DNA from: CAYVKY01 sp964452115
GTDB lineage: Bacteria > Bacteroidota > Ignavibacteria > Tepidaquicellales > Tepidaquicellaceae
Direction of reading: 5' to 3'
Assembly (NCBI GenBank): GCA_964452115.1
Contig: CAYVKY010000016.1
Coordinates: 1-25,821, forward strand
DNA: 25,821 nucleotides
A program made the translations under genes and the position numbers. This document shows positions 15,615 to 24,042 of the stretch, piece by piece (positions within the stretch are counted from its first letter, which is position 1; each line of letters begins with the position of its first letter). Below the pieces are notes generated by a model. It saw only the letters and a program-made list of their open reading frames with translations, ran no database searches and had not been told where the DNA came from.

Positions 15615-18056
15615 CTATAGTCCTGCTCTCATTGTCACAATAAAATTTCTTCCGGGTGCATTTATGCCCGATGCAAAAACGCGATAATTTTTGTCGAGTA
15701 TGTTTTCGAGCGCTGCGGATATTGAAAGATTATTTGTCAACTGATATTGAGCGCTAAGGTTAAGCGTGTACCAGCTTGGCATTCCATCCGGCGTAGCATC
15801 AACAAAGTTATCTTCGCCTTGTGTATTATAATCCCAGAAGTGCTTCCATCCGTTATATGCAATCCAGAATTCTCCGCGGAATTTTTCAAGTTTCAGTTGA
15901 AGGCTCGTTTTTCCGAATACCGGCGGAATGTGGTCGAGCGGCTGATTTACGGAGTCAGTGATAATTCTTCCGTAAGTGATATTCAGCGTGCTCGTGAGGG
16001 ATAAATAATTTGTAAGGTCTGCGGAAAAGTTCAGCGATGTTCCGAAAATGTATGAACCTTTATCCGCATTTTGATTTGCCGCTACAAGTGCAGGATATCC
16101 GTCATACATTATTGTATCCTGACCGTTGTATTTGTAAGGAGCGGTGATGATTGCGTTTTTGTAATATGTGCCGTACACCGAGCCGCCGATGTAAATACTG
16201 TTGAAAAATGTTTTCGATGCACCGAACTCACCTGTATAAGTGTATTCAGGTTTTAAATCCGGATTCGGTACAATCACCGTTCCTAACGATGTTGCAGTAC
16301 CTTTTACCGTTTCAAAAATTTTACTGAGGTCATCCACATTCGGAGCTCTGAAGCCCGTTGATGCGTTCAGATAAAATCTCCAGTCATTCGCCGGCATATA
16401 CACAAGTCCGAGATGTCCTGTTACCGAAGCATTCTTCTGCGAGGCATCTTTGAACGGGAATTTAAAGAATGATGTATCGTTGAATGTCGCATCAAGTGTT
16501 GTGTAGCTCAGCCTGAGTCCGTCCGACAATACAAACTTTTCATTTATTTCCCAGCTGTGCGAAAGATATCCCGCAAGTGATTTCATATTACTGCCGCCGT
16601 CGGGATAGCGCGTACTGGCCGGTGTTTCAGCCCACGTATTGATATTAGTGTTGTGCGCAGTGGAATTAACGTCATTATATGCGGCTTCGATTCCGTATCT
16701 GAGTTCATTTGTTTTTATCTTTTTCTGAAGGTCAAGATTTAATGAAAACACATTAACTTTTTCTGTCCTGTGCGTAACGTTTGATTTATTCCAGCCGCGG
16801 TTATGACGGCTCTCCTCGATATTCTGATATGCGATTACAAGGTTTGCATAGTCATAAAAAGTTTTTTCATTTTTTAAATTCAGAGTGTAAGAGCCAAGCA
16901 GCCGTTTCTCGGGACCGTAATACCATTCCGCGCTTGTGTATGCAAGCGGAGTGGAAGGCGTCGGAGCGGCAAATGTATTCAGCCGGTCATATCTTGGAAC
17001 GTCTGTTGTATTAGAAAACTGAAAGTTCAGAGTGTGGCTTACGTTCTCATTCTGTTTGAAAATAATTTTTTCCATAATATCATACTGCGAATATCGCGAC
17101 GGATCCTGTTTGTTAGTATTTTCATTCGGAATAAGCGTGTCCCTACCGCCGGTTCGTGCAATTGTGTAAAGCCTTCTCCAGTTCAAACTTGCAGACGGGT
17201 CATAATTCGCACCCATTCTCAGGTCGCCGAAATCCGAATAAGTTATGCTGGTCAGGAATGCAATATTTTTCAGACCGTAGTTGAAATCGATGTGTCCTGT
17301 CTTCTCCTGATTGGCGGTTGCATATCTTGTGTAAGCATTAGTGAATAAAAAAGGTTTACCGTTTGTGCTTAAAGCGGGGTCTTTAGTGTAGAATGCCATC
17401 ACGCCGCCGAGTGCGTCACTGCCGTACATCAGCGAGCCGGGTCCGAAAAGTATTTCGCTTCTGTCCAGAATGCTCTGGTCAATTCTCAGTACGTTCTGCA
17501 AGTGGCCTGCCCGGAAAATTGCATTGTTCATCCTCACGCCGTCAATCACAATCAGCACTCTGCTCGCCTCAAAGCCGCGCAGCACGGGGCTTCCGCCTTC
17601 CTGCTGTGATTTCTGCAGAAATACATTCCCTGTTCTTTCAAGCAGGTCGCCTGTCGTCTGAGTGTTCAGATTCCGTATATCGCGGCTGTTCAATATCAAT
17701 ACCTGAGACGGTACGTCAATCATCCGCTCTGCAAACCTGTCTGCTGAAATAATTATCTCGTCAGTAGAATAACTTTTAACCGACATCGTGATTATATTGT
17801 TTAAGTCTGATAAAGTTGTATAACTTATGTAAATCATCTGGTAACCCGCGGCATTCACTTTCAGTACGTCGCCTTCAGTGTAACCCTGCAATTCGGCAGT
17901 CCCCTTTATGTCAGTGACTGTGGTTTTTCTTCCTTCGGATGATATTTCCGCTTTGCTTATCGGCTGAAGTGTCTGCTCGTCAATCACTTTTACTGTCTGC
18001 GCGGATAAACCGGCAGATATTAAAAATATAAATAATAATAAAAATTTTATTTTCAT
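15615..18056 (-). CDS. TonB-dependent outer-membrane receptor
   Basis: An 813-residue receptor. A signal peptide covers 1-20 (ending GLSAQ). Residues about 21-92 form a carboxypeptidase-regulatory-like beta-sandwich typical of Bacteroidota receptors. The plug lies at about 108-228 with VPSQVLILNSRDI, GGSPVLRGFEASRVLIVIDG (154-173), the segment RMNNAIFRAGHLQNVLRID (175-193) and LFGPGSLMYGSDALGGVM (203-220). The rest is a 22-strand barrel ending GRNFIVTMRAGL. The RMNNAIFRAGHLQN..RID form of the plug is common in haem/haemoglobin-type and metal-complex receptors of this phylum, so haem or a chelated metal is a reasonable but unproven ligand. Energy comes from TonB-ExbB-ExbD, not encoded in the window. 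The small membrane-anchored gene at 18093 lies 36 bases upstream and is probably in the same operon. Confidence 0.9.
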   Translation of the reverse strand: MKIKFLLLFIFLISAGLSAQTVKVIDEQTLQPISKAEISSEGRKTTVTDIKGTAELQGYTEGDVLKVNAAGYQMIYISYTTLSDLNNIITMSVKSYSTDEIIISADRFAERMIDVPSQVLILNSRDIRNLNTQTTGDLLERTGNVFLQKSQQEGGSPVLRGFEASRVLIVIDGVRMNNAIFRAGHLQNVLRIDQSILDRSEILFGPGSLMYGSDALGGVMAFYTKDPALSTNGKPFLFTNAYTRYATANQEKTGHIDFNYGLKNIAFLTSITYSDFGDLRMGANYDPSASLNWRRLYTIARTGGRDTLIPNENTNKQDPSRYSQYDIMEKIIFKQNENVSHTLNFQFSNTTDVPRYDRLNTFAAPTPSTPLAYTSAEWYYGPEKRLLGSYTLNLKNEKTFYDYANLVIAYQNIEESRHNRGWNKSNVTHRTEKVNVFSLNLDLQKKIKTNELRYGIEAAYNDVNSTAHNTNINTWAETPASTRYPDGGSNMKSLAGYLSHSWEINEKFVLSDGLRLSYTTLDATFNDTSFFKFPFKDASQKNASVTGHLGLVYMPANDWRFYLNASTGFRAPNVDDLSKIFETVKGTATSLGTVIVPNPDLKPEYTYTGEFGASKTFFNSIYIGGSVYGTYYKNAIITAPYKYNGQDTIMYDGYPALVAANQNADKGSYIFGTSLNFSADLTNYLSLTSTLNITYGRIITDSVNQPLDHIPPVFGKTSLQLKLEKFRGEFWIAYNGWKHFWDYNTQGEDNFVDATPDGMPSWYTLNLSAQYQLTNNLSISAALENILDKNYRVFASGINAPGRNFIVTMRAGL

Positions 18057-18092
18057 AATAATTTTTAAGTTTTAAATTGAGTGAAAAAAATA

Positions 18093-18635
18093 TTATGAAA
18101 TATATTTCGGAGGCGGTGTGGGGATTTTAATGTAAGTGTTTATGCCTGAGGCGGTTTCATACAAAGGGTAGCCGCAGATATTTTCAGGCGAATTAAAATA
18201 GAAGTCAGCAGGCGGTTGACCTTCATTAATTAATTGATTCAGAAGCGATGACGCTAATGAAGTTTTATTTTTCAGTATGTCCGATAAGTAATCTTTGAAA
18301 AGTTCTTCCAGCTTTGTTTCCGATTCGTCTTCATAACATAAAATCAAAATTCCGTCTGAGTGATATGTCATTTTTGCAACATCATAAATATTTCCGTTGT
18401 AAACAAATTCGTCATCGTTGATTCTCTCAAATCCGTTTTTCGAATTTTCAATATCATCATAAGAGATTTTTACATAAGTGAGTTCGTCATCGTTCAGATA
18501 GTTCTCGATTTTATTAAATGCTTCCTGCCTGAACACATATTTCAGCTGGAAATACACGAGTGTATATCCCGCTGAATTCATAATCAGCATCGTTATCAAA
18601 ATCACAGCGTTAAATCTTTTCAGAAAATCCTTCAT
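18093..18635 (-). CDS. Membrane-anchored protein of unknown function upstream of a TonB receptor
   Basis: A 180-residue protein that I do not recognise. Residues about 9-31 form one hydrophobic helix (AVILITMLIMNSAGYTLVYF) after a basic start (MKDFLKRF), followed by a polar, acidic domain of about 145 residues. Its strands DELTYVKISYDD, DEFVYNGNIYDVAKMTYHSDGILILCYED look like a small beta-rich periplasmic fold. The C-terminus is proline-rich (IPTPPPKYIS). Similar small anchored proteins next to Bacteroidota TonB receptors are familiar to me, but their function is unknown. The receptor gene starts 36 bases downstream, so cotranscription is likely and a role in the same uptake or sensing pathway is inferred. 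The promoter for both probably lies in 18636-18712. Confidence 0.75.
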   Translation of the reverse strand: MKDFLKRFNAVILITMLIMNSAGYTLVYFQLKYVFRQEAFNKIENYLNDDELTYVKISYDDIENSKNGFERINDDEFVYNGNIYDVAKMTYHSDGILILCYEDESETKLEELFKDYLSDILKNKTSLASSLLNQLINEGQPPADFYFNSPENICGYPLYETASGINTYIKIPTPPPKYIS

Positions 18636-18712
18636 AACATAAAAATACTTATGATATCATAAATTTACAATTGAATTGCGGGCGTGAATTAATACCGGAA
18701 TAAGTGTGAATA

Positions 18713-19744
18713 TTATTTTACAATTACGAATTTTTTTGTCAGAAAATTTTCACCTGCCTGTAACCTAAAGAAATAAACACCGCTTGAAATGTCAGATGCA
18801 TTAAAATTTATTGTATGTATCCCGTCAGGAAAATCATCATTCAGGATTTCCCTGATTAACCTTCCCTGAATATTATATAAAAATATCTGCACATGTGAGC
18901 GTCGGTTCAAAGCAAATCTGATGTTCGTTCCGGAGTTAAACGGATTAGGATAATTCTGATATAAATAAAAATCCGATGCGTGAATAGCTCCGTTATCACC
19001 TGCAATTAATGGAGTTTGTGCCGCAGCGGTTTGAAGGAATAGCGCATCTTCGGCGGATAAACCGGCGGTGTAACCCAATCCGACAGGCGACTGTCCGAAA
19101 ATTTTTGCATAAAAAATGCATGCTGCAAGATAACTTCCTTTAAGGGAAGGATGACTGTTGTCATTTTCCCACAGGTCAATATCACCGTTTAATTGTTTGG
19201 CTCTACGGAACGCTTCGCCGACCGGTGCAACAGATGAATTTACCATTTGTGCAAGTTCGCAATATGCAGATTTCAGAGAATCCTGCATATGAAAAAAATC
19301 CGTGAACACGGGACTGCAGGATGTATCAATGCATTGCTGTCCGCCGTAACGTCTTCCCCAGGTCATATAAAAAATAGTTGATGCGTTATGAGATTTTATT
19401 ATGCTGTCCAGAGACCTGCCGCTTGGATACATGCTGTGATACCGGAGATAATCTATAACCGGAATCTGGCTCTGCTCCTGAAGCACAACATAATTCCAGA
19501 TATCAAGATTTATTTTTGCCAGTGCAGTAGAATCTTTCAGATGATTTTCAAAAGCGTATCCGCCGGGTGAGTATGAGTCAGTATAAACGGATTTTCCTCC
19601 GGATGCTGCAAGTTGTCTGAATAAATCCGGCAGGTTATTAACATAAGTATAACTGTTTCCGATGAAAAGCACATTAACCGGTTCACCGTATGCAAGCAGT
19701 GACGGTAGAAAAATAAGCGCAAATAATTTGAATAATTTCAGCAT
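18713..19744 (-). CDS. Secreted SGNH-type hydrolase with T9SS type A sorting domain
   Basis: A 343-residue protein with a signal peptide (1-20, ending LLAYG). The fold is SGNH/DUF4886-like: block I VLFIGNSYTYVNNLP carries the nucleophile candidate S31, PGGY (60-63) is the block II glycine, VVLQEQS (86-92) sits where block III lies, and NDNSHPSLKGSYLAA carries the D195/H198 pair of block V. Such enzymes are esterases or deacetylases acting on carbohydrates or lipids. Residues about 255-343 are a T9SS type A sorting domain (YQNYPNPFNSGTNIRFAL... FLTKKFVIVK), so the enzyme acts outside the cell. Many T9SS cargoes are polymer-degrading enzymes, which would suit a polysaccharide deacetylase. It stands alone between the receptor operon and norZ. 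The frame is closed immediately upstream, so the ATG at 19744 is the only good start. Confidence 0.85.
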   Translation of the reverse strand: MLKLFKLFALIFLPSLLAYGEPVNVLFIGNSYTYVNNLPDLFRQLAASGGKSVYTDSYSPGGYAFENHLKDSTALAKINLDIWNYVVLQEQSQIPVIDYLRYHSMYPSGRSLDSIIKSHNASTIFYMTWGRRYGGQQCIDTSCSPVFTDFFHMQDSLKSAYCELAQMVNSSVAPVGEAFRRAKQLNGDIDLWENDNSHPSLKGSYLAACIFYAKIFGQSPVGLGYTAGLSAEDALFLQTAAAQTPLIAGDNGAIHASDFYLYQNYPNPFNSGTNIRFALNRRSHVQIFLYNIQGRLIREILNDDFPDGIHTINFNASDISSGVYFFRLQAGENFLTKKFVIVK

Positions 19745-19903
19745 AAATTAATTGTTCAATTTAATATCTTAATTTTGAAAATGAAATAAAAAATTAATTC
19801 ACATTGTTTTTTTATTATCAGATAAAGCAGCAGGGGGAATCATCAGGAAAATTTATTATACATATAAATTATTTCTGAAATTAATTTCGATTGTTAAATT
19901 TAA

Positions 19904-19936
19904 TAAAAAAAAGAGTGCAGGCCTGAACCTGCACCC
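19904..19936 (-). terminator. Rho-independent terminator of the nitric oxide reductase gene
   Basis: GTGCAGG (19915-19921) pairs with CCTGCAC (19928-19934). Read on the minus strand the stem is followed by TCTTTTTTTTATT. It lies 33 bases past the norZ stop. Confidence 0.85.
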
Positions 19937-19968
19937 TATTTTTATGGATGTGAAAAAAATTTTGTTTT

Positions 19969-22230
19969 TTAATTTACATCGGTTTTGGTTTTGTCTATTG
20001 ACCAGCCGCCTTTAAGTCCGATTACAAAATATGCGAGCGCCACTGCGCCAAGTGCAAACACAGTATCGCCGACAACTCTGAGCCATCTGACTTTTTCAAT
20101 CCACGGGTCCTGCATAAATTCCGCTGAGCGCGCATACCACATCCCGTATTTTATGCTCGCTATAGTCTGGTAAATTCCGAGCGGAAGCATACTGAGAATC
20201 ACCATCAGCGCCAAGCCGATATTGATAGCCCAGAATGCAAAGCGGATTACTCCGTCTTTCCACACATATTTTACCATCAGGCCTTTCAGTGCAAAAAGCA
20301 TAAGTCCGATGCCGAGCATTCCGTACACTCCGAAAAGCGCCGTGTGTCCGTGCACGGGAGTTGTATTCAGTCCCTGCATATAATAAAGTGCTATCGGCGG
20401 ATTGATAAGGAATCCGAAAATTCCCGCGCCTACGAAGTTCCATACTGCAACTGAGATAAAGCAGTATATCGGCCATTTGTAAGCTTTTACCCATTCGGTG
20501 GAGCGGCTCACTTTTAGATTGTGATACACTTCAAATCCCATAAACATAAGCGGCACAACTTCGAGTGCACTGAATGTTGCTCCGAGTGCAATTACCGCAG
20601 TCGGAGTTCCTGTAAAATATAAGTGATGGAACGTACCGATGATGCCGCCCGATAAAAATACAATCGTTGTAAAAAGTACGGTGAAGGTTGCAGTTTTGAT
20701 TTTCAGAAGTCCCATTCTTACAAATAAAAATGCAGACACCACGGTTGCAAAGACTTCAAAGAATCCTTCCACCCAAAGATGGACAACCCACCAGCGCCAG
20801 TATTCTGCGATGGAAAGGTTCGTCTGGCGTCCCCACATCAGGCCTGCTGCATAAAAAAGTGCAATTGCAGTTGATGCAAGCACAAACATTGAAAGCAGCT
20901 GCTTGTTTTCTCCGGCTTTTTTAAATGCAGGTCTGAGCGCCCTTACCAGCAACAGAAGCCAGATAACCAATCCGACAAAAAGGAACAACTGCCAGAATCT
21001 TCCTAAATCAACATATTCATATCCCTGATGTCCGAACCAGAAATTTTCAACGAGTCCGAGTTTCTGCATAATTCCCATCCACTGCCCTGAAAGCGAACCG
21101 ATAACGATAATCAGAAGTGCAATAAAAAGGAAGTTCACACCGAAGCGCTGGAATTTCGGTTCATACCCCGAAACCGCAGGCGCAATGTACAATCCCGTTG
21201 CAAGCCATGAGGTAGCTATCCACAGAATTCCAAGCTGAACGTGCCATGTTCTTGAAACCGCATACGGTAATATGTTCGAGAGTGAAAGTCCGTAAAAACT
21301 GTTTCCTTCAACTCCGTAATGCGCAGTTACCACACCGAGCAGCACCTGCACGAGTATCAGGCCGCATACAACCCAGAAGTATTTATGAGTCGCAAGCATT
21401 GACGGAGTCGGATTAAATCCCGAAAGTGGATCTTTGCTCGGAAATGAAACCTGAAGTTCTTCATCTTTTTTATTATTCGCATAATAAAATGCAAGAATGC
21501 CGATTCCGACCAAAAGCAGGATAACGCTGAATCCCGTCCAGAATGTAAGTGCGAGTGAAGGTCTATTGCCGACGAGTTCTTCATAAGGCCAGTTATTTGT
21601 GTAAGTGATATTGTCACCCGGGCGGTTAGTAACGCACGCCCACGCTGCCCAGAAAAAGAAATTATTCATCAAATCCATTCGCTCGATATTTTTAATAGAA
21701 TTTGGCGGAATGGAGTATGTGTTGCGGTCGCCTGCCATTGCAGGGTCGTTCATAAAAAGTCCGGCGTAATATTTACCGGTTTCCTTTATTGCCATAGCAC
21801 GAACGTCGGACACTTTCAGTTTTTTTGTGTTTTCGTCATAAGTATTCGTGCGAAGTTCTTTTTGCAGGCGGACTTTCAGTTCCGCTTTTGTTTCATCGGG
21901 AAGATTATCATATTTTGTTTTGAATTCCTGACCTGCCCAATAATTCAAGATGAACATTGATTCCCTGTGAAGCCAGTCCGCAGTCCAATCGGGAGCCGTG
22001 TATGCACCGTGTCCCCACACTGTGCCGACTTCCTGTCCTCCCAATGATTGCCACACATTCTGGCCGTCTTTAATGTTTTGTCCCGTGAAAAGAACCGTTC
22101 CGTCAGCAGTTACCACTTTATCGGGAACAGGCGGAGCTTTTTCGTAAATCTCATATCCGAAAAAACTGAGAATAAAAAATGAAACCGCCATTACACCGAT
22201 TAACCAAACCCATAGTTTTTTTGTGTTCAT
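19969..22230 (-). CDS. norZ: Quinol-dependent nitric oxide reductase (qNOR)
   Basis: A 753-residue, 14-helix haem-copper-oxidase superfamily protein that reduces 2 NO to N2O with electrons from quinol in the cytoplasmic membrane. The first helix and the periplasmic domain (about 30-225; DGQNVWQSLGGQEVGTVWGHG at 55-75) replace the NorC cytochrome, as in qNOR. Quinol-site H304 and E308 (AHYGVE) are present. Haem ligands are seen as H330, H627 and H629 (VHGHT). The FeB site has H484, H535 and H536 (GTFHH) with the NOR-specific glutamates E488 and E492 (HLWVEGFFE); E557 is also kept. All catalytic positions I can check fit qNOR and not NO dismutase. No nor accessory genes lie nearby, which is usual for qNOR used in NO detoxification. 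The next gene is divergent, so regulation must act in 22231-22533. Confidence 0.93.
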   Translation of the reverse strand: MNTKKLWVWLIGVMAVSFFILSFFGYEIYEKAPPVPDKVVTADGTVLFTGQNIKDGQNVWQSLGGQEVGTVWGHGAYTAPDWTADWLHRESMFILNYWAGQEFKTKYDNLPDETKAELKVRLQKELRTNTYDENTKKLKVSDVRAMAIKETGKYYAGLFMNDPAMAGDRNTYSIPPNSIKNIERMDLMNNFFFWAAWACVTNRPGDNITYTNNWPYEELVGNRPSLALTFWTGFSVILLLVGIGILAFYYANNKKDEELQVSFPSKDPLSGFNPTPSMLATHKYFWVVCGLILVQVLLGVVTAHYGVEGNSFYGLSLSNILPYAVSRTWHVQLGILWIATSWLATGLYIAPAVSGYEPKFQRFGVNFLFIALLIIVIGSLSGQWMGIMQKLGLVENFWFGHQGYEYVDLGRFWQLFLFVGLVIWLLLLVRALRPAFKKAGENKQLLSMFVLASTAIALFYAAGLMWGRQTNLSIAEYWRWWVVHLWVEGFFEVFATVVSAFLFVRMGLLKIKTATFTVLFTTIVFLSGGIIGTFHHLYFTGTPTAVIALGATFSALEVVPLMFMGFEVYHNLKVSRSTEWVKAYKWPIYCFISVAVWNFVGAGIFGFLINPPIALYYMQGLNTTPVHGHTALFGVYGMLGIGLMLFALKGLMVKYVWKDGVIRFAFWAINIGLALMVILSMLPLGIYQTIASIKYGMWYARSAEFMQDPWIEKVRWLRVVGDTVFALGAVALAYFVIGLKGGWSIDKTKTDVN

Positions 22231-22533
22231 ATTATAATTTTAATGTTTATGAATCGTTTGCAACAATTTTCATAAATAAAAAACAGTATATAAATTATTG
22301 CAGTTCAGACGAGACAAAATTAATTTGCCTTTTCTCAAATAATTAAAAAAGATTTCTGCTGTAAAAAGTAAGGCAGTCAGCCGGGATGAGTGTGAAATTT
22401 AAATTCATTTCGTAATTGATTTTTAAAAAATTTATTGTAAAGTTAAAAAATGGTTTAGTCGTATTAATTTCTGTTTGGATTATTATGATTTAAAATAATT
22501 TTTTCTAAATAGTTTTTAATTTGAGGAGTAAAA
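22231..22533. other. Divergent intergenic region, norZ and T9SS cargo promoters
   Basis: About 300 AT-rich bases. TAATTTTG on the minus strand (22315-22322) fits the Bacteroidota -7 consensus TAnnTTTG 85 bases before the norZ ATG, but no well-spaced -33 element accompanies it. AATTTAAATT in 22395-22410 is a weak palindrome. I find no TTGAT-N4-ATCAA FNR/NNR box and no gene. Confidence 0.35.
22522..22527 (+). promoter_or_regulatory. Strong Shine-Dalgarno (GAGGAG)
   Basis: GAGGAG followed by TAAAA and the ATG at 22534. It stands out because most other genes here have no recognisable ribosome-binding site, and it fixes this start. Confidence 0.7.
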
Positions 22534-24030
22534 ATGAAAACATTCTATATACTGATTTTAGCAGGAGCTTTTTTGCTGATTTCTTTCTACAATTTATATT
22601 CACAGCCAATCGTCTGGAATTATTCCAAAAGAATTACGAGCGGATTTATTGATAAAAATCCTGCATTTGACACAAAAAATAACTATTCCACCGGAATAAT
22701 GGGCAAAACATTTCTTGTGTTTGAAAGAAATTACACGACCATGTATTCTGATATCTGCATTATGAAGTTTACTTCTGACAGCGCTTTTACAAACAATGTT
22801 ACTTTTCTGACTAATGGCAGCACAATCAATCACAATCCTAAAATCAGCTGGAACACGCCTACATATATGGATTCACTGCGTATCGCATTGGCAGTATGGG
22901 AGAGAACTGAAAACAGCAGAGTGAACATTTACGGCTGTACTTTTAACAATAGCACAGGTCAGTGGTCTGCGCCGTTCCCGGTTGACACAGGCAGCGGTAT
23001 TAAGGCACATCCGCAGGTTCTGTTCGATAATGGAGATATATTTAATCTTGTTTATGAAAACAACTCTGATATTATCTTCAAACAAATAAATGCAAATACT
23101 CACGCCGTTTCAAATGAAATAAATTTAACTTCGTCTGATTCTTCTGAATGCATAAGACCCTGCGTTTTGAAAGGCATGCTCAATCCGCAATACATTGTTT
23201 GCTATCAGAGAAAAAAAACAAACGGCGAATATGCAATATACTATAAGAAGGCATCATCATCATTTGACTGGTCAGGAGATTCCGTATCAACTTCCGGCAA
23301 TAATATCAATCCGCAATTTACTGCTTCAACGGTAGGTGACCATACTTTAACATTCGAATCAAACCGGCAGGGAATATATAAAATTTATAATTGGAACTAC
23401 GGTTATTCCGTGATGATGATTTCATTTTATACGAATTATGCATTAAGTAATTATCAGAACTTTCTATTTCCGATAATTACAAAATTGCAGGGTTTGTTCA
23501 ACGCTGTTCTCGCACAAACGAATAATTCAATGAAAATAATGTTTGGCTATTACACAGGCTCGATAAATGACAGTGTTACAGTATCCGATACAACACATAA
23601 ACCTGTTGTAACAATGGGAAATGGCATTACCCTGCCGCCGCCATATACATATTTGCAAATGGTCTGGACAGTGTATAATAAAGATTCTGCGGGATATTCG
23701 ATGCTTTACGCACTTGGCAAAAAAATCAGCATTACGTCAGTACAGCTTGCCGGCACTGAGATTCCTGTGTCATTTATCCTGCATCAGAATTATCCCAATC
23801 CGTTTAATCCCGTAACCAAAATTAAATTTGATATTCCCGTAAGCTCATTTGTAACATTGAGAATATATGATGCATCAGGGAGGGAAATTGCATCGCTCGT
23901 AAATGAAAATCTTGATGCAGGTTCGTATCAGACGGAATGGAGCGCTTCGGGTATGTCAAGCGGTGTTTACTTTTATACTTTAACTTCGGATAATTATCGT
24001 TCAACAAAATCAATGATTCTAATAAAATAA
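22534..24030 (+). CDS. T9SS-exported protein, first of a tandem paralogous pair
   Basis: A 498-residue secreted protein with a signal peptide (about 1-23, ending LYSQ). I recognise no catalytic domain in residues 24-400. The pattern of short strands with WNTPTYMDSLRIALAVWERTE, SRVNIYGCTFN and DIIFKQIN suggests a beta-propeller-like fold. From about residue 408 it carries a T9SS type A sorting domain (TEIPVSFILHQNYPNPFNPV... STKSMILIK). It shares many blocks with the next gene: RITSG..D.NP.FD, SDIC.MKF..DSA, ENSRVNIYGCT, QGNNINP-like and MVWTV.NKDSAG.SMLYA.GK. Translation should be efficient given the GAGGAG site. The next gene begins only 12 bases after the stop. A surface or secreted binding function is the safest guess; no enzyme activity can be stated. 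Confidence 0.87.
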   Translation: MKTFYILILAGAFLLISFYNLYSQPIVWNYSKRITSGFIDKNPAFDTKNNYSTGIMGKTFLVFERNYTTMYSDICIMKFTSDSAFTNNVTFLTNGSTINHNPKISWNTPTYMDSLRIALAVWERTENSRVNIYGCTFNNSTGQWSAPFPVDTGSGIKAHPQVLFDNGDIFNLVYENNSDIIFKQINANTHAVSNEINLTSSDSSECIRPCVLKGMLNPQYIVCYQRKKTNGEYAIYYKKASSSFDWSGDSVSTSGNNINPQFTASTVGDHTLTFESNRQGIYKIYNWNYGYSVMMISFYTNYALSNYQNFLFPIITKLQGLFNAVLAQTNNSMKIMFGYYTGSINDSVTVSDTTHKPVVTMGNGITLPPPYTYLQMVWTVYNKDSAGYSMLYALGKKISITSVQLAGTEIPVSFILHQNYPNPFNPVTKIKFDIPVSSFVTLRIYDASGREIASLVNENLDAGSYQTEWSASGMSSGVYFYTLTSDNYRSTKSMILIK

Positions 24031-24042
24031 ATTTATAAAAAA

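Noticed and set aside
17034..17752. Two + strand frames of 104 and 119 residues inside the TonB receptor gene
   Set aside because: They are antisense to well-conserved plug and barrel sequence and have Ser/Arg/Cys-rich translations typical of shadow frames.
20096..20494. 132-residue minus-strand frame inside norZ
   Set aside because: It overlaps conserved qNOR helices including the His ligands in another frame and has no domain-like sequence.
19969..22230. NO dismutase (Nod) instead of NO reductase
   Set aside because: The quinol-site His/Glu, the three FeB histidines and both NOR-type glutamates are intact, whereas Nod proteins carry substitutions at these sites.
22231..22533. FNR/NNR-type operator for norZ
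   Set aside because: No TTGAT-N4-ATCAA-like site is found on either strand; the only palindrome is an AT-only core likely by chance.
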